The notes under the pieces: generated by a model | What the model was told of the DNA's origin: nothing | Seen by the model: the letters and a program-made list of their open reading frames with translations, nothing else | The model's database searches: none | From: Planctomycetaceae bacterium | GTDB lineage: Bacteria > Planctomycetota > Phycisphaerae > UBA1845 > UTPLA1 | NCBI GenBank assembly: GCA_006969385.1 | Contig: CP030884.1 | Coordinates: forward strand, 5,388,249-5,452,248 | Direction of reading: 5' to 3' | Length of the DNA: 64,000 nt | Translations under genes and position numbers: made by a program | Shown here: piece by piece, positions 44,223-53,022 of the stretch | Position numbering within the stretch: position 1 is the first letter of the stretch | Layout: each line of letters begins with the position of its first letter

Positions 44223-44680
44223 TCGTTTCTGGTCAATCGTTCCAAACGCGCTTCCACGGCGCGCTGCAAGCCGCCGGTGCACGTCTCATGCGCCAAGGCT
44301 TCTTCATACAGCGTCCGCGAGACCGACGGCCGCCCGATATCTTCATACGCATTGCCCGTGAGAAACAACGCCGCCGCGTATTGCTTCGACTTGGGCCGCA
44401 GCGATACCATTCGCATCGCGTGCAGACCCGCCGTTTTCGGTTGACCGTCCGCCAGCAACAGCCGCACCTCGATGATCCGCCACTCATCCTTGCGACGGCT
44501 GCTGCGCTCGCGCATGCCCTTGCGAATCAGATCGCGGGCCGCATCGAAGTTTTTCGCCTCAATCGCTTCCAGCGCCCGATCGCGACGACTGCGATGCGAG
44601 GGCTCATCCTCCAACAGGCCCAGACCGATCTGCGGCCCGAGGAATAGGCTGGTTGCGACTGCCAATGTGAGAAAAGTCAT
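44219..44680 (-). CDS. Exported TPR-like helical repeat protein
   Basis: 153 residues starting MTFLTLAVATSLFLGPQIGLG, a weak signal peptide or membrane anchor. The rest is helical with TPR-like spacing: RALEAIEAKNFDAARDLIRKGM, EVRLLLADGQPKTAGLHAMRMV, then YAAALFLTGNAYEDIGRPSVSRTLYEEALAH. The latter two are good tetratricopeptide matches. Such proteins usually act as protein-protein adaptors. It shares strand with miaB downstream but is separated by the inverted-repeat region, so co-transcription is uncertain. Function unknown. Confidence 0.6.
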   Translation of the reverse strand: MTFLTLAVATSLFLGPQIGLGLLEDEPSHRSRRDRALEAIEAKNFDAARDLIRKGMRERSSRRKDEWRIIEVRLLLADGQPKTAGLHAMRMVSLRPKSKQYAAALFLTGNAYEDIGRPSVSRTLYEEALAHETCTGGLQRAVEARLERLTRNE

Positions 44681-44820
44681 AACGTAATCTTATCCGCCGA
44701 CTGGGGTTACGGTCAATTTCGGTTCCGAGGCTAGCGCGCAAATCCAAGCACCGACGCCGCAGCGACCGTTTCCGATCCTTGGGGCTGCCGAAACCTGTCT
44801 ATTCGTTCATAATTCGCGTC

Positions 44821-45333
44821 ATGATCTGCATACCTTTCAAACAAACAGCTACGCTACTCCGTATCGCGATCATCCTCTGCGGTGCAATGCTACCGCTGGC
44901 CGGCTGTTCGCTGATGGACGACCCTGCACCCGACACTCTGCCGCCCGATGGTGTATCGCTATCCATCCTGCGGCAATGGTCCAAACCGCATTGTCATGAG
45001 AATCGACCGCTGCGACTGACGATTCGCAACGAGCGCGACCTCACCCAAATACCGTTGGAAGACTTCGACGTGGACTTCAACGAAGAAATGCTGTTGATCG
45101 TCACGCTGGGTCGAACCTATTCCGATCGGTATCGCATTTCCTTCGACGCGTTGCGCCGCGAAGGCGGCGAACTGATCGCCGATGTCACCATTCAAGACCC
45201 GCCCGCCGGCGCGCCGTTGACGGTCTCGTGCCCGTACGGCGTGGCCGTTGTGCCACGGTGCGACTTGCCGGTGCGCGGTTTCTCCAATCGACCGCCACCG
45301 CGCCGACGGAGTTGGTCGCAAAGTGGTGCGTAG
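44821..45333 (+). CDS. Lipoprotein with PrcB-C-like domain
   Basis: ATG 44821 gives 170 residues with a lipoprotein signal ending AMLPLAGC (about Cys28). The mature part matches the PrcB C-terminal domain pattern (protease-complex subunit family): FDVDFNEEMLLIVTLGRTYSDRYRISFDALRREGGELIADVTIQDPPAGAP, then SCPYGVAVVPR. The Asp/Glu-x-Met-x-L-x-Val and G-x-R(x)3-Y-x-I elements align by eye. In Treponema, PrcB stabilises the protease PrtP; here no protease is adjacent. The last 20 residues are Arg/Pro-rich. Probably an envelope lipoprotein; role unknown. Confidence 0.6.
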   Translation: MICIPFKQTATLLRIAIILCGAMLPLAGCSLMDDPAPDTLPPDGVSLSILRQWSKPHCHENRPLRLTIRNERDLTQIPLEDFDVDFNEEMLLIVTLGRTYSDRYRISFDALRREGGELIADVTIQDPPAGAPLTVSCPYGVAVVPRCDLPVRGFSNRPPPRRRSWSQSGA

Positions 45334-45668
45334 GATTCGCGCAGGCGCAGGCAAAAAATCTCCGTCGCCGCCGCACCAATTCACAACCTTGAGCGCCGCT
45401 GCCAATCCGAACGAACCCGCGCTGTCTGCCCAGCGTAAGGCCTGTTGTGAGAAACGTACCACCAATTCACAAGTCGATTGCCTGTCTTGTGATTTAACGA
45501 CGCGATGTCTGCAATTCACAGACCGCAAACATTACGTAAATCGGTTGAGATTGCACTGTTTGCGGATATACTCGCGTCGTTTCGGCATGGGTTGGAAGCA
45601 ATTGTTGCCGTAACCAATTCCCGCCCGCTCAAGGACTCGAAATTCTCATATTGCTTGGAGGCAATTCT
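45334..45668. other. Intergenic region upstream of the bactofilin gene
   Basis: About 335 bases. I see no gene, hairpin of note or repeat-family copy. A strong GGAGG (45656-45660) at the right end belongs to the bactofilin gene. Promoter boxes could not be assigned. Confidence 0.3.
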
Positions 45669-46160
45669 ATGTCAGATATGAATGGTGAATCGCCGACGGT
45701 CATTGGTGCCGATGCCAACTTCAAGGGCGAACTGTCGTTTGATAAAAGCGTACGCATCGAAGGTAAATTTGAAGGTCAGATCTCGTCGAAGGGCACGTTG
45801 CACATCGCAGAAGGCGCGACGGTCACCGCCAATGTGGAAGCGACCAACGTGAAGATCGAAGGCAACTGCAAGGGCAACTTCAGCGTTTCCGAAAAGCTGC
45901 ACATGATGTCGACTGCCAAAGTGGAAGGCGACCTGCGCACCAGCCGGCTCGAGATCGCCGACGGCGCCATCTTCGTCGGCAATGTTGTTGTCGGACAATC
46001 CGCAAGCCAGTCGGGACCGCGCCCGATCTCATCGAGTAGCAGTTCGAGCAGCTCGTCATCCTCCGACGGCCCCACCAACCCCCAACCCGTCAATCGCATG
46101 AGCGATTCCAGCCTTCAACGACCGCGCCCGACGGAAGTGCGGATGGGAAGCAATCAGTAA
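45669..46160 (+). CDS. Bactofilin family cytoskeletal protein
   Basis: ATG 45669 (GGAGG at 45656-45660) gives 163 residues. The bactofilin core (about 9-105) shows repeated strands of the right-handed beta-helix: PTVIGADANFKGELSFDKSVRIEGKFEGQI, GTLHIAEGATVTANVEATNVKIEGNCKGNF, then MMSTAKVEGDLRTSRLEIADGAIFVGNVVVG. The hydrophilic tail has a run of twelve serines (about 117-128) and Pro/Arg-rich sequence, as is common for bactofilin tails. Bactofilins polymerise without nucleotide on the inner face of the membrane and often shape cells or recruit envelope enzymes. It stands alone and is followed about 110 bases later by a terminator. Confidence 0.92.
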   Translation: MSDMNGESPTVIGADANFKGELSFDKSVRIEGKFEGQISSKGTLHIAEGATVTANVEATNVKIEGNCKGNFSVSEKLHMMSTAKVEGDLRTSRLEIADGAIFVGNVVVGQSASQSGPRPISSSSSSSSSSSSDGPTNPQPVNRMSDSSLQRPRPTEVRMGSNQ

Positions 46161-46270
46161 ATTTGGTGATTGCGTGATTTGGTGATTTGGCGGCGGAGCT
46201 AAGCGTCGCCAATCACTTTGATCGCGCTGGTAATTTTGAGCCGAATTTAGATGATCTAGATAACTCGAGG

Positions 46271-46302
46271 CGCCGGTCACGGAAGTGGCGGGCGTTTTTT
46301 TT
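46271..46302 (+). terminator. Rho-independent terminator after the bactofilin gene
   Basis: CGCCGGTCAC, tetraloop GGAA, GTGGCGGGCG (one mismatch, one wobble) followed directly by TTTTTTTT. It lies in the gap between the bactofilin gene and the following lipoprotein gene. Confidence 0.75.
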
Positions 46303-46407
46303 GGCAACAATGCGGGAATATGGAACGAATACACCGGACAATTCGTTTCAATTCTGAGTCGGCATTATTTGATATCAATAGTCTGCGATAGCTTCAGGGG
46401 CATTGAG

Positions 46408-47001
46408 ATGAAGTGGATCAGTTCATTGCTCTCCATGTTCACACTGCTGTCGACGGGGTGTTTTCTTCCCGTGGTCATGCCGCCTGCCGAAAATATTCTC
46501 ACAATCGATGGGCTCGTCGAACTCGATGATATGCCGGTCAGACTCGGGTTCGATTCGGCATATCTCGTGCACTGGGATAACAATCCGTCGGGATTGCAAA
46601 AGATAGAAATCAAAGGCAGATTCTTCGATCGCAGTACACCTTATGTTCATTGGATACCGATCGGCATGATTGTCGATTATGTGACACTTCCCGAGCGCGA
46701 TCTGATCATTCGTTTCCACCCCGAGCAAATACCCGTCGATAATATGCCTCGACAAGCGAGCATCGACTTCACCCTGCGCTATAGAGACCCCGATCAAGAG
46801 GAGAATGCGGAAAGTCGATACTCCGCAATTCATCCTGTCAATGTTTTGTGGGATAAGCGCAAATTCTCAATTCACTTTAAGGACGTCAGGCTGCATCTCT
46901 TAAGTGGGCCGGAACGTTTCATTTGCATTAACGGGACGGTCTTTGGTGAAGCGCGGGCAGACGTATTCAATCGCCTCAGGTATCGCAAGAGAGGTCAATG
47001 A
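46408..47001 (+). CDS. Predicted lipoprotein of unknown function
   Basis: ATG 46408 is chosen because the product then begins with a lipoprotein signal (MKWISSLLSMFTLLSTGC, Cys18) and because the longer frame from 46285 runs through the upstream terminator. 197 residues. The mature part has alternating hydrophobic strands (LTIDGLVELDDMPVRLGF, GLQKIEIKGRFFDR, DLIIRFHPEQIPVD, ASIDFTLRYRDPD) suggesting a beta-sandwich, but no family is recognised. Base composition is noticeably less GC-rich than that of neighbouring genes, so recent acquisition or relaxed selection is possible. It is flanked by AT-rich tandem repeats (46165-46192 and 47168-47196). Confidence 0.6.
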   Translation: MKWISSLLSMFTLLSTGCFLPVVMPPAENILTIDGLVELDDMPVRLGFDSAYLVHWDNNPSGLQKIEIKGRFFDRSTPYVHWIPIGMIVDYVTLPERDLIIRFHPEQIPVDNMPRQASIDFTLRYRDPDQEENAESRYSAIHPVNVLWDKRKFSIHFKDVRLHLLSGPERFICINGTVFGEARADVFNRLRYRKRGQ

Positions 47002-47167
47002 GATGCCGAACATTTTCTGATAGTGCTATCGACTGAAGGAGTCCCAGCGGTGTGTATTCGGTTTTCCGCTGGCGGGACCTTAATGGTCCCCGTGGTAGAA
47101 ACCAATCAATACCCGTACCCAATCTCTCGAATCTGAGGTGAAAGCTTCAATAACTGAAAGTGACCAA

Positions 47168-47196
47168 TCTCAAATCTCAAATCTCAAATTTCAAAT
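47168..47196. repeat. Tandem CTCAAAT heptamers
   Basis: Four 7-bp units (CTCAAAT with one TTCAAAT) lie between the lipoprotein gene and the lipid operon. A related GTGATTTG-type array lies at 46165-46192. The unit length equals that of the CTTGGGG arrays. Confidence 0.7.
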
Positions 47197-47206
47197 CAAC
47201 GCACCA

Positions 47207-48256
47207 TTACTTCTCAAACAAATAATGCTCCACGGTCCACTCCTGCCCGCCGCGGGCGGCCCATAGTTCCGAGCAGGCCATAAAAAACACACGCCAGCGC
47301 TGCACCCATAGCTCGGCATCGTTCGCGCCGTACACATTGGCGAATAATTCGGTAATCTCACCTTGCTTGGCCGTGGTGTTTTCTAGCCAGGCGTCGGCAG
47401 TCTTTGCGTAATGCACGCCGTTGACCGACCATTGTTGTGCTAACGTCAACTCGTCTTGAAAACGCAACGGTAGATCGGCACTGGGCATCATGCCGCCGGT
47501 AAAGAAGTAGCGCCCCATCCAATTCGCCGGACCGCCCGTCTCAAAAAAGTAAGCCGTGTTATGGTGCGTGAAGATGTGCATAAAGAATTTGCCGCCGTCA
47601 TCCAGCCAACTTGCCACGCGACCGAATAGCTCGCGCCAGTTGCGCATGTGTTCAAACATCTCCACCGATACGACGCGGTCGAACCGCTCGCCTGTATCGA
47701 ACGCATTCATGTCGCAGGTGATCACCGTTAGGTTGCTTAAGCCGCGTTCTCGGGCGCGTTGTTCGATAAATGCCCGCTGCGAAGCGGAATTTGATACCGC
47801 CGTGATGCGCGCCGCCGGATAGTGCTCGGCCATCCACAGCGAGAGCGAGCCCCAGCCGCAGCCGAGTTCGAGGATACGCTGACCGTCGACCAGTTGCGCC
47901 CGCTCGCAGGTGAGCCGCAGCATGTTGGCTTCGGCGGTACCCAAGTCGCGCGTGTTGTCGTCCCAATAGCAGCCGCTGTATTTCAAATGCGGCCCGAGCG
48001 CGCGTTCGAAGAAACCGGCGGGCACTTCGTAGTGTTGTTCGTTAGCAGCGTCGCAGGATACGGCAATCGGGCCGGCATCCATTTGCGCGACGAAGTCGTT
48101 CAACGCTTGCGCGCGTTCGGCGTCGGTCTTGTTGCACGAGGTCTGCAAGCGCTCGTCGAGCAATCGGCGAATGCCCCAACGCACGGCGCTATCGGGTACG
48201 AGGCGGCGTTCGATTAAAGCGACGACGGCGGAAAGAATGCGTGGGCTGGCGTTCAT
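47207..48256 (-). CDS. Cfa-like SAM-dependent methyltransferase (second copy)
   Basis: ATG 48256 overlaps the stop of the DUF1295 gene as ATGA; 349 residues. The methyltransferase core has GQRILELGCGWGSLSLWMAEHYP (motif I), RITAVSNSASQRAFIEQRA, LTVITCDMNAF and FDRVVSVEMFEHMRNW, as in cyclopropane-fatty-acid synthase relatives. It also has the family phrases HYEVPAGFFERALGPHLKYSGCYW and ANWMGRYFFTGGMMPS. It lacks the N-terminal substrate domain of classic Cfa and ends HYLFEK. It is the last gene of the lipid operon. Homologues lie next to DUF1295 and Cfa genes in other bacteria and probably methylate unsaturated acyl chains. A second Cfa-type enzyme (49648-50946) in the same operon suggests two successive modifications. 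Confidence 0.85.
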   Translation of the reverse strand: MNASPRILSAVVALIERRLVPDSAVRWGIRRLLDERLQTSCNKTDAERAQALNDFVAQMDAGPIAVSCDAANEQHYEVPAGFFERALGPHLKYSGCYWDDNTRDLGTAEANMLRLTCERAQLVDGQRILELGCGWGSLSLWMAEHYPAARITAVSNSASQRAFIEQRARERGLSNLTVITCDMNAFDTGERFDRVVSVEMFEHMRNWRELFGRVASWLDDGGKFFMHIFTHHNTAYFFETGGPANWMGRYFFTGGMMPSADLPLRFQDELTLAQQWSVNGVHYAKTADAWLENTTAKQGEITELFANVYGANDAELWVQRWRVFFMACSELWAARGGQEWTVEHYLFEK

Positions 48257-49056
48257 GAGGTTGCTGCTTTCTTCGGAAACCACGGCACAAACGCGCTGGT
48301 TTCACGCTGGTAAGCGCGGTAATCGTCACCGCGCGACTTGATGGCTTGGGCTTCGGTGTAAGGGATGCCGGTGAACTTTAGGATGAACAGTAGGATAAGC
48401 GCCGGACTGAGCAACGAGATATACCAGTACTCGGTTCCGATGCTGAGCAAGACAAACGTCCACCAGAACAGCGATTGAAAGAAATAATTCGGATGTCGCG
48501 AGTAGCGCCACAAGCCGTCGCGACAGGTTTTGCCTTTGCTGTCAGGCTTCGACTTGAAGCGCGACAGTTGATAATCGGCGATGCCTTCGCCGGTAACCGA
48601 GATCAACCAGAGGGCGCCTGCCGCGAAATCAAGCCAAGCTGGAAACGCGGCCTGATTCGACATGGCAATCCAAAACGGCACCACCAGGATGACGACGAGC
48701 AGTGCCTGGCCCTGATTGAAAAAGAACAGGAACGGTCGAAACTTTTTATCGCCCATGCTCTCGCGCATGGCCTGATAGCGACCATCTTCCGGGCCGCGCC
48801 AAACGCGAATGAATAAGTGAATCGTCAGCCGCAGCGACCAAGCGGCGGCGAGCAAAGCCGTGAGCAAACGCCGGTCGGAATTGCCGTCAGCGAAGAAATA
48901 CATCACTACGGCGCAGACGCCGAGACCCGCGGTCCACATCACGTCGACCCAACCGGCATCGCGAATTTTGATCTGCACGACGAATAGCAGTGCCATCGCG
49001 ACAGCGAGCCCCGCCCACAAATAGCCCATCATCGACCAGAAGGTGCTATCGAACAT
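48253..49056 (-). CDS. DUF1295 family membrane protein (steroid 5-alpha-reductase-like)
   Basis: 267 residues with six or seven hydrophobic helices. Family signatures are DAGWVDVMWTAGLG near residue 33, then YQAMRESMG and FFFNQGQALL. The C-terminal block is GLWRYSRHPNYFFQSLFWWTFVL with FTGIPYTEAQAIKSRGDDYRAYQRETSAFVPWFP. The RHPNY and D-Y-x-x-Y-x-x-T-S-x-F-x-P-W-F-P motifs bind NADPH or SAM in related integral-membrane reductases and methyltransferases. It is encoded in the lipid operon (one-base TGATG overlap upstream, four-base overlap downstream), so an acyl-chain or lipid reduction step is a reasonable inference. Confidence 0.88.
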   Translation of the reverse strand: MFDSTFWSMMGYLWAGLAVAMALLFVVQIKIRDAGWVDVMWTAGLGVCAVVMYFFADGNSDRRLLTALLAAAWSLRLTIHLFIRVWRGPEDGRYQAMRESMGDKKFRPFLFFFNQGQALLVVILVVPFWIAMSNQAAFPAWLDFAAGALWLISVTGEGIADYQLSRFKSKPDSKGKTCRDGLWRYSRHPNYFFQSLFWWTFVLLSIGTEYWYISLLSPALILLFILKFTGIPYTEAQAIKSRGDDYRAYQRETSAFVPWFPKKAATS

Positions 49057-49637
49057 CAGTTACCACCTTCCAGCGCGACAGGAGCGGCAGACTCGGACAC
49101 GTCGGTTGATTGCTGCTCAGAGGACTGACCATTAACGCTTGCTTCAAACCGTTGCGCTAACCAGACGGCCAACGGCGTTACGACTGCCCATTCGATCGCG
49201 ATCACAATCAACGCGAGCGTCAGGTTGTCATGAAGTTGCAACGCCCCGAGTTTCGCCCCAGAGAAGTACGCAAACGGTCCGCCGAGCGCACCGAATAGGA
49301 CGGAGAGCATCGGACGACCGCGCAGCCACGTGAGTGCGGTGTTCAACAACGTGGCAAAAGCCGGCCACAGGGCTGCGAACCACAGCGGTACGATAAGAGC
49401 CTGCTCGGTAAAGCGAAGGATTCCCGCATGCATTAGAGCGCTGTCGACAATTAGCCCGAGCACAGCCAGCGTTGCGATAAGCTTGGCTTCGGCGATTCGC
49501 TGACGACTGGCCGCAATATGACCCACAACCGTCACCAAAGCAGCCAACGGGCCGATCCACGTGTTACCGTTGGCCGCCCCCAGCACGCAAGCCGCCCAGA
49601 CCAAGTTGTACGCAATAACGCGCAGCAGGATACCCAT
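49056..49637 (-). CDS. DUF2878 family membrane protein
   Basis: ATG 49637 (AGGGTGG just upstream) gives 193 residues; GTG 49646 is the alternative. The sequence has five to six hydrophobic helices (LLRVIAYNLVWAACVLGAANG, TWIGPLAALVTVVGHIAASR, LIATLAVLGLIVDSALMHAG, VPLWFAALWPAFATLLNTALTWL, LFGALGGPFAYFSGAKLGAL), the pattern of DUF2878. The ending is a short polar tail. The family is known to me mainly from its neighbours: DUF1365, Cfa and DUF1295. Its stop overlaps the next start as TGATG. No catalytic role can be read from the sequence. Confidence 0.85.
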   Translation of the reverse strand: MGILLRVIAYNLVWAACVLGAANGNTWIGPLAALVTVVGHIAASRQRIAEAKLIATLAVLGLIVDSALMHAGILRFTEQALIVPLWFAALWPAFATLLNTALTWLRGRPMLSVLFGALGGPFAYFSGAKLGALQLHDNLTLALIVIAIEWAVVTPLAVWLAQRFEASVNGQSSEQQSTDVSESAAPVALEGGN

Positions 49638-49647
49638 CGAAACCACC

Positions 49648-50946
49648 CTAACCCAGTCTCGGCAGAATCATGTCGCCGCGATGTTGCGGTCGTACGAAGA
49701 GCATCTGTACGTCGCTAATATGCCGCTCGTGGAAGCCCGCCTCGCAATACGCCAAATAGAACTCCCACATCTTCATGAAGCGCTCATCAAAACCGAGCGC
49801 CCGCACTTCATCGGCCTTCTCCATAAACGTAATGCGCCAGCGGCGCAGCGTTTCGGCATAGTGCGGTGTGATATCTTCGAGATGACGCAACCGCAAATCG
49901 GAACTGCCGGCCGCTTTGGTCGTGAGCTTGGCAACGGATGGAATGCAACTGCCGGGGAAGATATAGCGCTTGATGAAATCGACGGCGCGACGCGCCTCGT
50001 CGTAAGCTTCGTCCGCAATCACAATCGCCTGCATCATCAGCGCGCCGTTGGGCTTGAGCAGGTCACAGCACTTGCGGAAGAACGTGCCGTAATACTCGTG
50101 GCCAACGGCTTCGATCATTTCCACGCTGACGATCTTATCGTACTTGCCGGTCAGATCGCGGTAGTCGCGCTTCAGCAACGTAATGCGATCGCTCAAGCCT
50201 TCGGCTTCGATGCGCTGCTTGGCATAATGATGCTGCTGTTCGGAGATCGTTGTCGTCGTCACGCGGCAACCGAAGTGTTTGGCCGCGTGAATAGCCATTT
50301 CGCCCCAGCCGGTGCCAATTTCGAGAAGGTGATCGTCCGGCGTCAGTGCCAGCTTGCGGCACATGCGATCGTTTTTGGCTCGCGAGGCATCGGCCATCGT
50401 CGCCGTAGGCGACTCGAAGATGCCGGCGGAGTAGCTCATGGTTTCATCGAGCCAGAGCTTGAAGAAGTTGTTACTGAGATCGTAATGATCGGCGATATTG
50501 CGCTTGCTGCCGGTCTTAGAGTTGCGGCGCGAGACATTGGCACAACGTGCCACCAACGTCTTGAATCGGCTGCCGTATCCCACGACGTTTTTGTTGATGG
50601 CACTGGCGAGAAAGATGCGCAACATCGAAACCAAATCGTCGCAGGTAAACTCGCCGCGCATAAACGATTCGGCCACGCCGTTGGTTCCATCCGTAAGCGT
50701 GCGTCGATAGAGACGCGGCGAATGCACGTTTACGACCGCCGCCAAATCCGCGCCGAAACCATTGGGCCCGCCCGTTCCACCGAAGTGAAAGGCGTCTGCA
50801 CCTTCACGCAGCGTGAGGTCACCGGTATCGAGGCGTTGCAACGCTTTAAATATCAGCCTGCGCGCGGCACCGTCAATGACATTACCACCGACAAATTCGG
50901 GCGTTTGGATACTTTCCAGCACAGCCGGATTTAAATGAGCACTCAT
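49648..50946 (-). CDS. cfa: Cyclopropane-fatty-acyl-phospholipid synthase family protein
   Basis: 432 residues, full-length Cfa layout. The N-terminal acyl-chain domain has GTLTLREG-like text (LDTGDLTLREGADAFHFGG) and ESFMRGEFTCDDLVSMLRIFL. A spacer follows (NIADHYDLSNNFFKLWLDETMSYSAGIF). The SAM-binding core is DHLLEIGTGWGEMAIHAAKHFGCRVTTTTIS and YDKIVSVEMIEAVGHEY. The lipid-contact region is FIKRYIFPGSCIPSVAKL, and the C-terminal YLAYCEAGFHERHISDVQMLF block completes it. These are strong matches. It transfers a methyl or methylene group from SAM to double bonds of membrane phospholipid acyl chains. It overlaps DUF1365 by four bases. It may form a methylated or furan precursor rather than a plain cyclopropane, given its neighbours (inference). 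Confidence 0.92.
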   Translation of the reverse strand: MSAHLNPAVLESIQTPEFVGGNVIDGAARRLIFKALQRLDTGDLTLREGADAFHFGGTGGPNGFGADLAAVVNVHSPRLYRRTLTDGTNGVAESFMRGEFTCDDLVSMLRIFLASAINKNVVGYGSRFKTLVARCANVSRRNSKTGSKRNIADHYDLSNNFFKLWLDETMSYSAGIFESPTATMADASRAKNDRMCRKLALTPDDHLLEIGTGWGEMAIHAAKHFGCRVTTTTISEQQHHYAKQRIEAEGLSDRITLLKRDYRDLTGKYDKIVSVEMIEAVGHEYYGTFFRKCCDLLKPNGALMMQAIVIADEAYDEARRAVDFIKRYIFPGSCIPSVAKLTTKAAGSSDLRLRHLEDITPHYAETLRRWRITFMEKADEVRALGFDERFMKMWEFYLAYCEAGFHERHISDVQMLFVRPQHRGDMILPRLG

Positions 50947-51722
50947 GGCGTGGGATCTCCTGGTAACGCCAGCGATTTATCCGGATGCGCGAAGGTCGGC
51001 ACCCGCTTCAGGTAGAGTTTTAGCGCCTGCCAGTAAATTCCGGCAACAACTTTTACCGTCATCGCCGGATAACGGACCAATAGCCCGTTTAATCGTGCCG
51101 GCGTGATGGCGCGACGGCGCATCACCAACGTCGCGTCGAAGCTACGCCGTTCCCGCTCGTAATTCGCCATGCGGATGTGAATGGATTCAGGTCGAATGCG
51201 AAAACGCCAATCATACTGCACCTGCATCGGCATGAACGGGGAAATATGGAACTGCTTGCCGAACTGCCAGCGTAGCGCGGGCGCATCATCCGGCTGGGGG
51301 CGGGCATCCAGCACGTAGCAGTGTTGTTCACCCCAGGGCGTGTTATTGATTTCGGCCACGATGGCAGCCGGCGTTTCCCCGTCGGATTCATAACACCAGT
51401 AGAAGCTCACCGGGTTCATGCGGTAGCCGAAGTACGACAGATGCGTTACCAACATCACCGGCCCGTCGGGTCGATGCCCGGTGCGCGCTTCAACCAGATC
51501 GTGTACCGCGGTTTTTAAAGGGGTATTGGCGTCACCGAGATGATCGCGCCGGCGAAAGACGGCCAACCCGAAGCCTTCGTTGCTCCAACCGGGTACTTTC
51601 TGAAACAAAGACGGCAATTCGTCTAAATCCAACGACATCATAAAAAGCCGGTAATCGAAGGCGTGCCGACGCGGCGTATGCCGCACGTGCGTCACGCGAC
51701 CTTCAAAGATACCGCTTCTCAT
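50943..51722 (-). CDS. DUF1365 family protein
   Basis: ATG 51722 overlaps the flavoprotein stop as ATGA; 259 residues. DUF1365 motifs are present: SGIFEGRVTHVRHTPRRHAFDYRLFMMSLDLDEL near the start, FGYRMNPVSFYWCY, IVAEINNTPWGEQHCYVL, KQFHISPFMPMQVQYDWRF, and the C-terminal YWQALKLYLKRVPTFAHP. This protein almost always sits between the FAD-dependent oxidoreductase and the Cfa gene, as here. Its biochemical activity was not established to my knowledge; a role as membrane-associated partner of acyl-chain modification is inferred from constant neighbourhood. Confidence 0.9.
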   Translation of the reverse strand: MRSGIFEGRVTHVRHTPRRHAFDYRLFMMSLDLDELPSLFQKVPGWSNEGFGLAVFRRRDHLGDANTPLKTAVHDLVEARTGHRPDGPVMLVTHLSYFGYRMNPVSFYWCYESDGETPAAIVAEINNTPWGEQHCYVLDARPQPDDAPALRWQFGKQFHISPFMPMQVQYDWRFRIRPESIHIRMANYERERRSFDATLVMRRRAITPARLNGLLVRYPAMTVKVVAGIYWQALKLYLKRVPTFAHPDKSLALPGDPTP

Positions 51723-53022
51723 GGATCTAGACCGACTCCGAAATGCTTGCAAACGGCCAAGGCACTTTTAACGCCGTCTTCGTGAAAACCAAAGCCCCAA
51801 TAGGCCCCGGCGAAGTACGTGTTCCGTGCGCCGTTGATCTCATCCTGCCGCCGCTGGGCGGCGATACTCTGCGGTTCGTACACCGGATGGTCGTACACAA
51901 ACTTTCGCACCACCGCTCGCTCCGGCAATTCATCATTGCGATTGAGCGAAACCAGGTATTGGGTATCCCCCGGCAAACTCTGCAGGATGTTCATGTTGTA
52001 GGAGACCGTCGCCCGGTTTTCAGGATTTTTGGCAAGATGGTAATTCCAGGCCGACCAGAGCCGCTTGCGCCGCGGCATCTGCCCCGCATCGGTATGCAGG
52101 GTCACATCGTTGGCCTGATACGGAATCGCCCCTAACACCTCGCGTTCCGCCACTGTGGCGTCCTGTAACATCTTCAGCGCCTGGTCCGAATGCGTTGCGA
52201 TAATCAGCCGATCGAAACGCGCCGATTCGCCGCTTGCCGTTTCGACGGTTACGCCATCGTCGTTTCGCGCGACGGCTGTAACAGGGCAATTCAAGCGAAT
52301 GCGATCGCCAAAGCCCGCCGTCAGCTTCTTCATATACTCGCGCGAACCGCCTTTGATCACGCGCCATTGCGGACGGTCCTTCAAATCCATCATGCCATGG
52401 TTGTGAAAAAAGCGAATAAAAAAGCGACAAGGGAATTGCAACATGCGCTCGGGCTCGCCCGACCAAATCGCGCTGACCATCGGGACGATGTGTTTATCGA
52501 TGAACGGTCGCGAATAACCGCCCTGCTTGAGATACTCCCCAACGTCAAACCGTCGTCTTCTTTGGATTCATCGAGTAGCGACTTGGCTTCGCGATAAAAG
52601 CGCAGGATATCGAGCAGCATACGATAATGGCTTGGTCGCAGCGCGTTATTGAGACCGCCAAACAATTCGGTAAGCGACCCCCCCGCATACTCCATACCAT
52701 CGGATTCATCGCGCACGCTGAAGCTCATCTCGCTCGGCTGGGTCTCAACGCCAAGTCGATCGAGCAGCTTCACAAAGTTGGGATAGGTGCGCTCGTTATA
52801 AACAATAAAGCCGGTATCCACCGCCAACGCGGACGGGGAACCGGCTTCGTTTGCATGTTTCAATCGATTCGTCGGCGTGCCGTCGGGCACGGGCACATCG
52901 ATGGTGGCCGTATGCCCGCCAACGTAATCGTTGGCCTCGAAAACGGTCAGGTCATGGTCGCGCTGCAACAAGTACGCCGCGACCATGCCGGAGATACCGG
53001 TGCCGACAATTCCAATTCTCAT
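51719..53022 (-). CDS. FAD-dependent oxidoreductase of the Cfa cluster, interrupted by a one-base frameshift
   Basis: Two frames together make one protein. 52390-53022 encodes the N-terminal half: FAD motif MRIGIVGTGISGMVAAYLLQ, VFEANDYVGGHTATID, and RTYPNFVKLLDRLGVE. 51719-52480 encodes the rest: MVSAIWSGEPERMLQFPCRFF, FFHNHGMMDLKDRPQWRVIKGG, LIIATHSDQALKML, and the C-terminal YFAGAYWGFGFHEDGVKSA. Reading past ESKEDDGLTLG, one extra base in the C4 run at 52537-52540 would restore LGEYLKQGGYSRPFIDKHIVPMVSAIW, an ideal family sequence. It is therefore a single-base deletion, either an assembly error or a real recent mutation. The family (amine-oxidase fold) always accompanies DUF1365 and Cfa. 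Its four-base overlap with the desaturase gene is kept. Confidence 0.85.

Noticed and set aside
49561..50934. 457-codon plus-strand frame opposite cfa
   Set aside because: It lies wholly antisense to a gene with clear Cfa motifs; its His/Arg/Ala-rich text is the usual shadow of GC-rich coding DNA. Similar long shadows at 57042-58124 (opposite otsA), 3763-4785 (opposite the beta-propeller gene) and 52851-53951 (opposite the desaturase) were dropped for the same reason.
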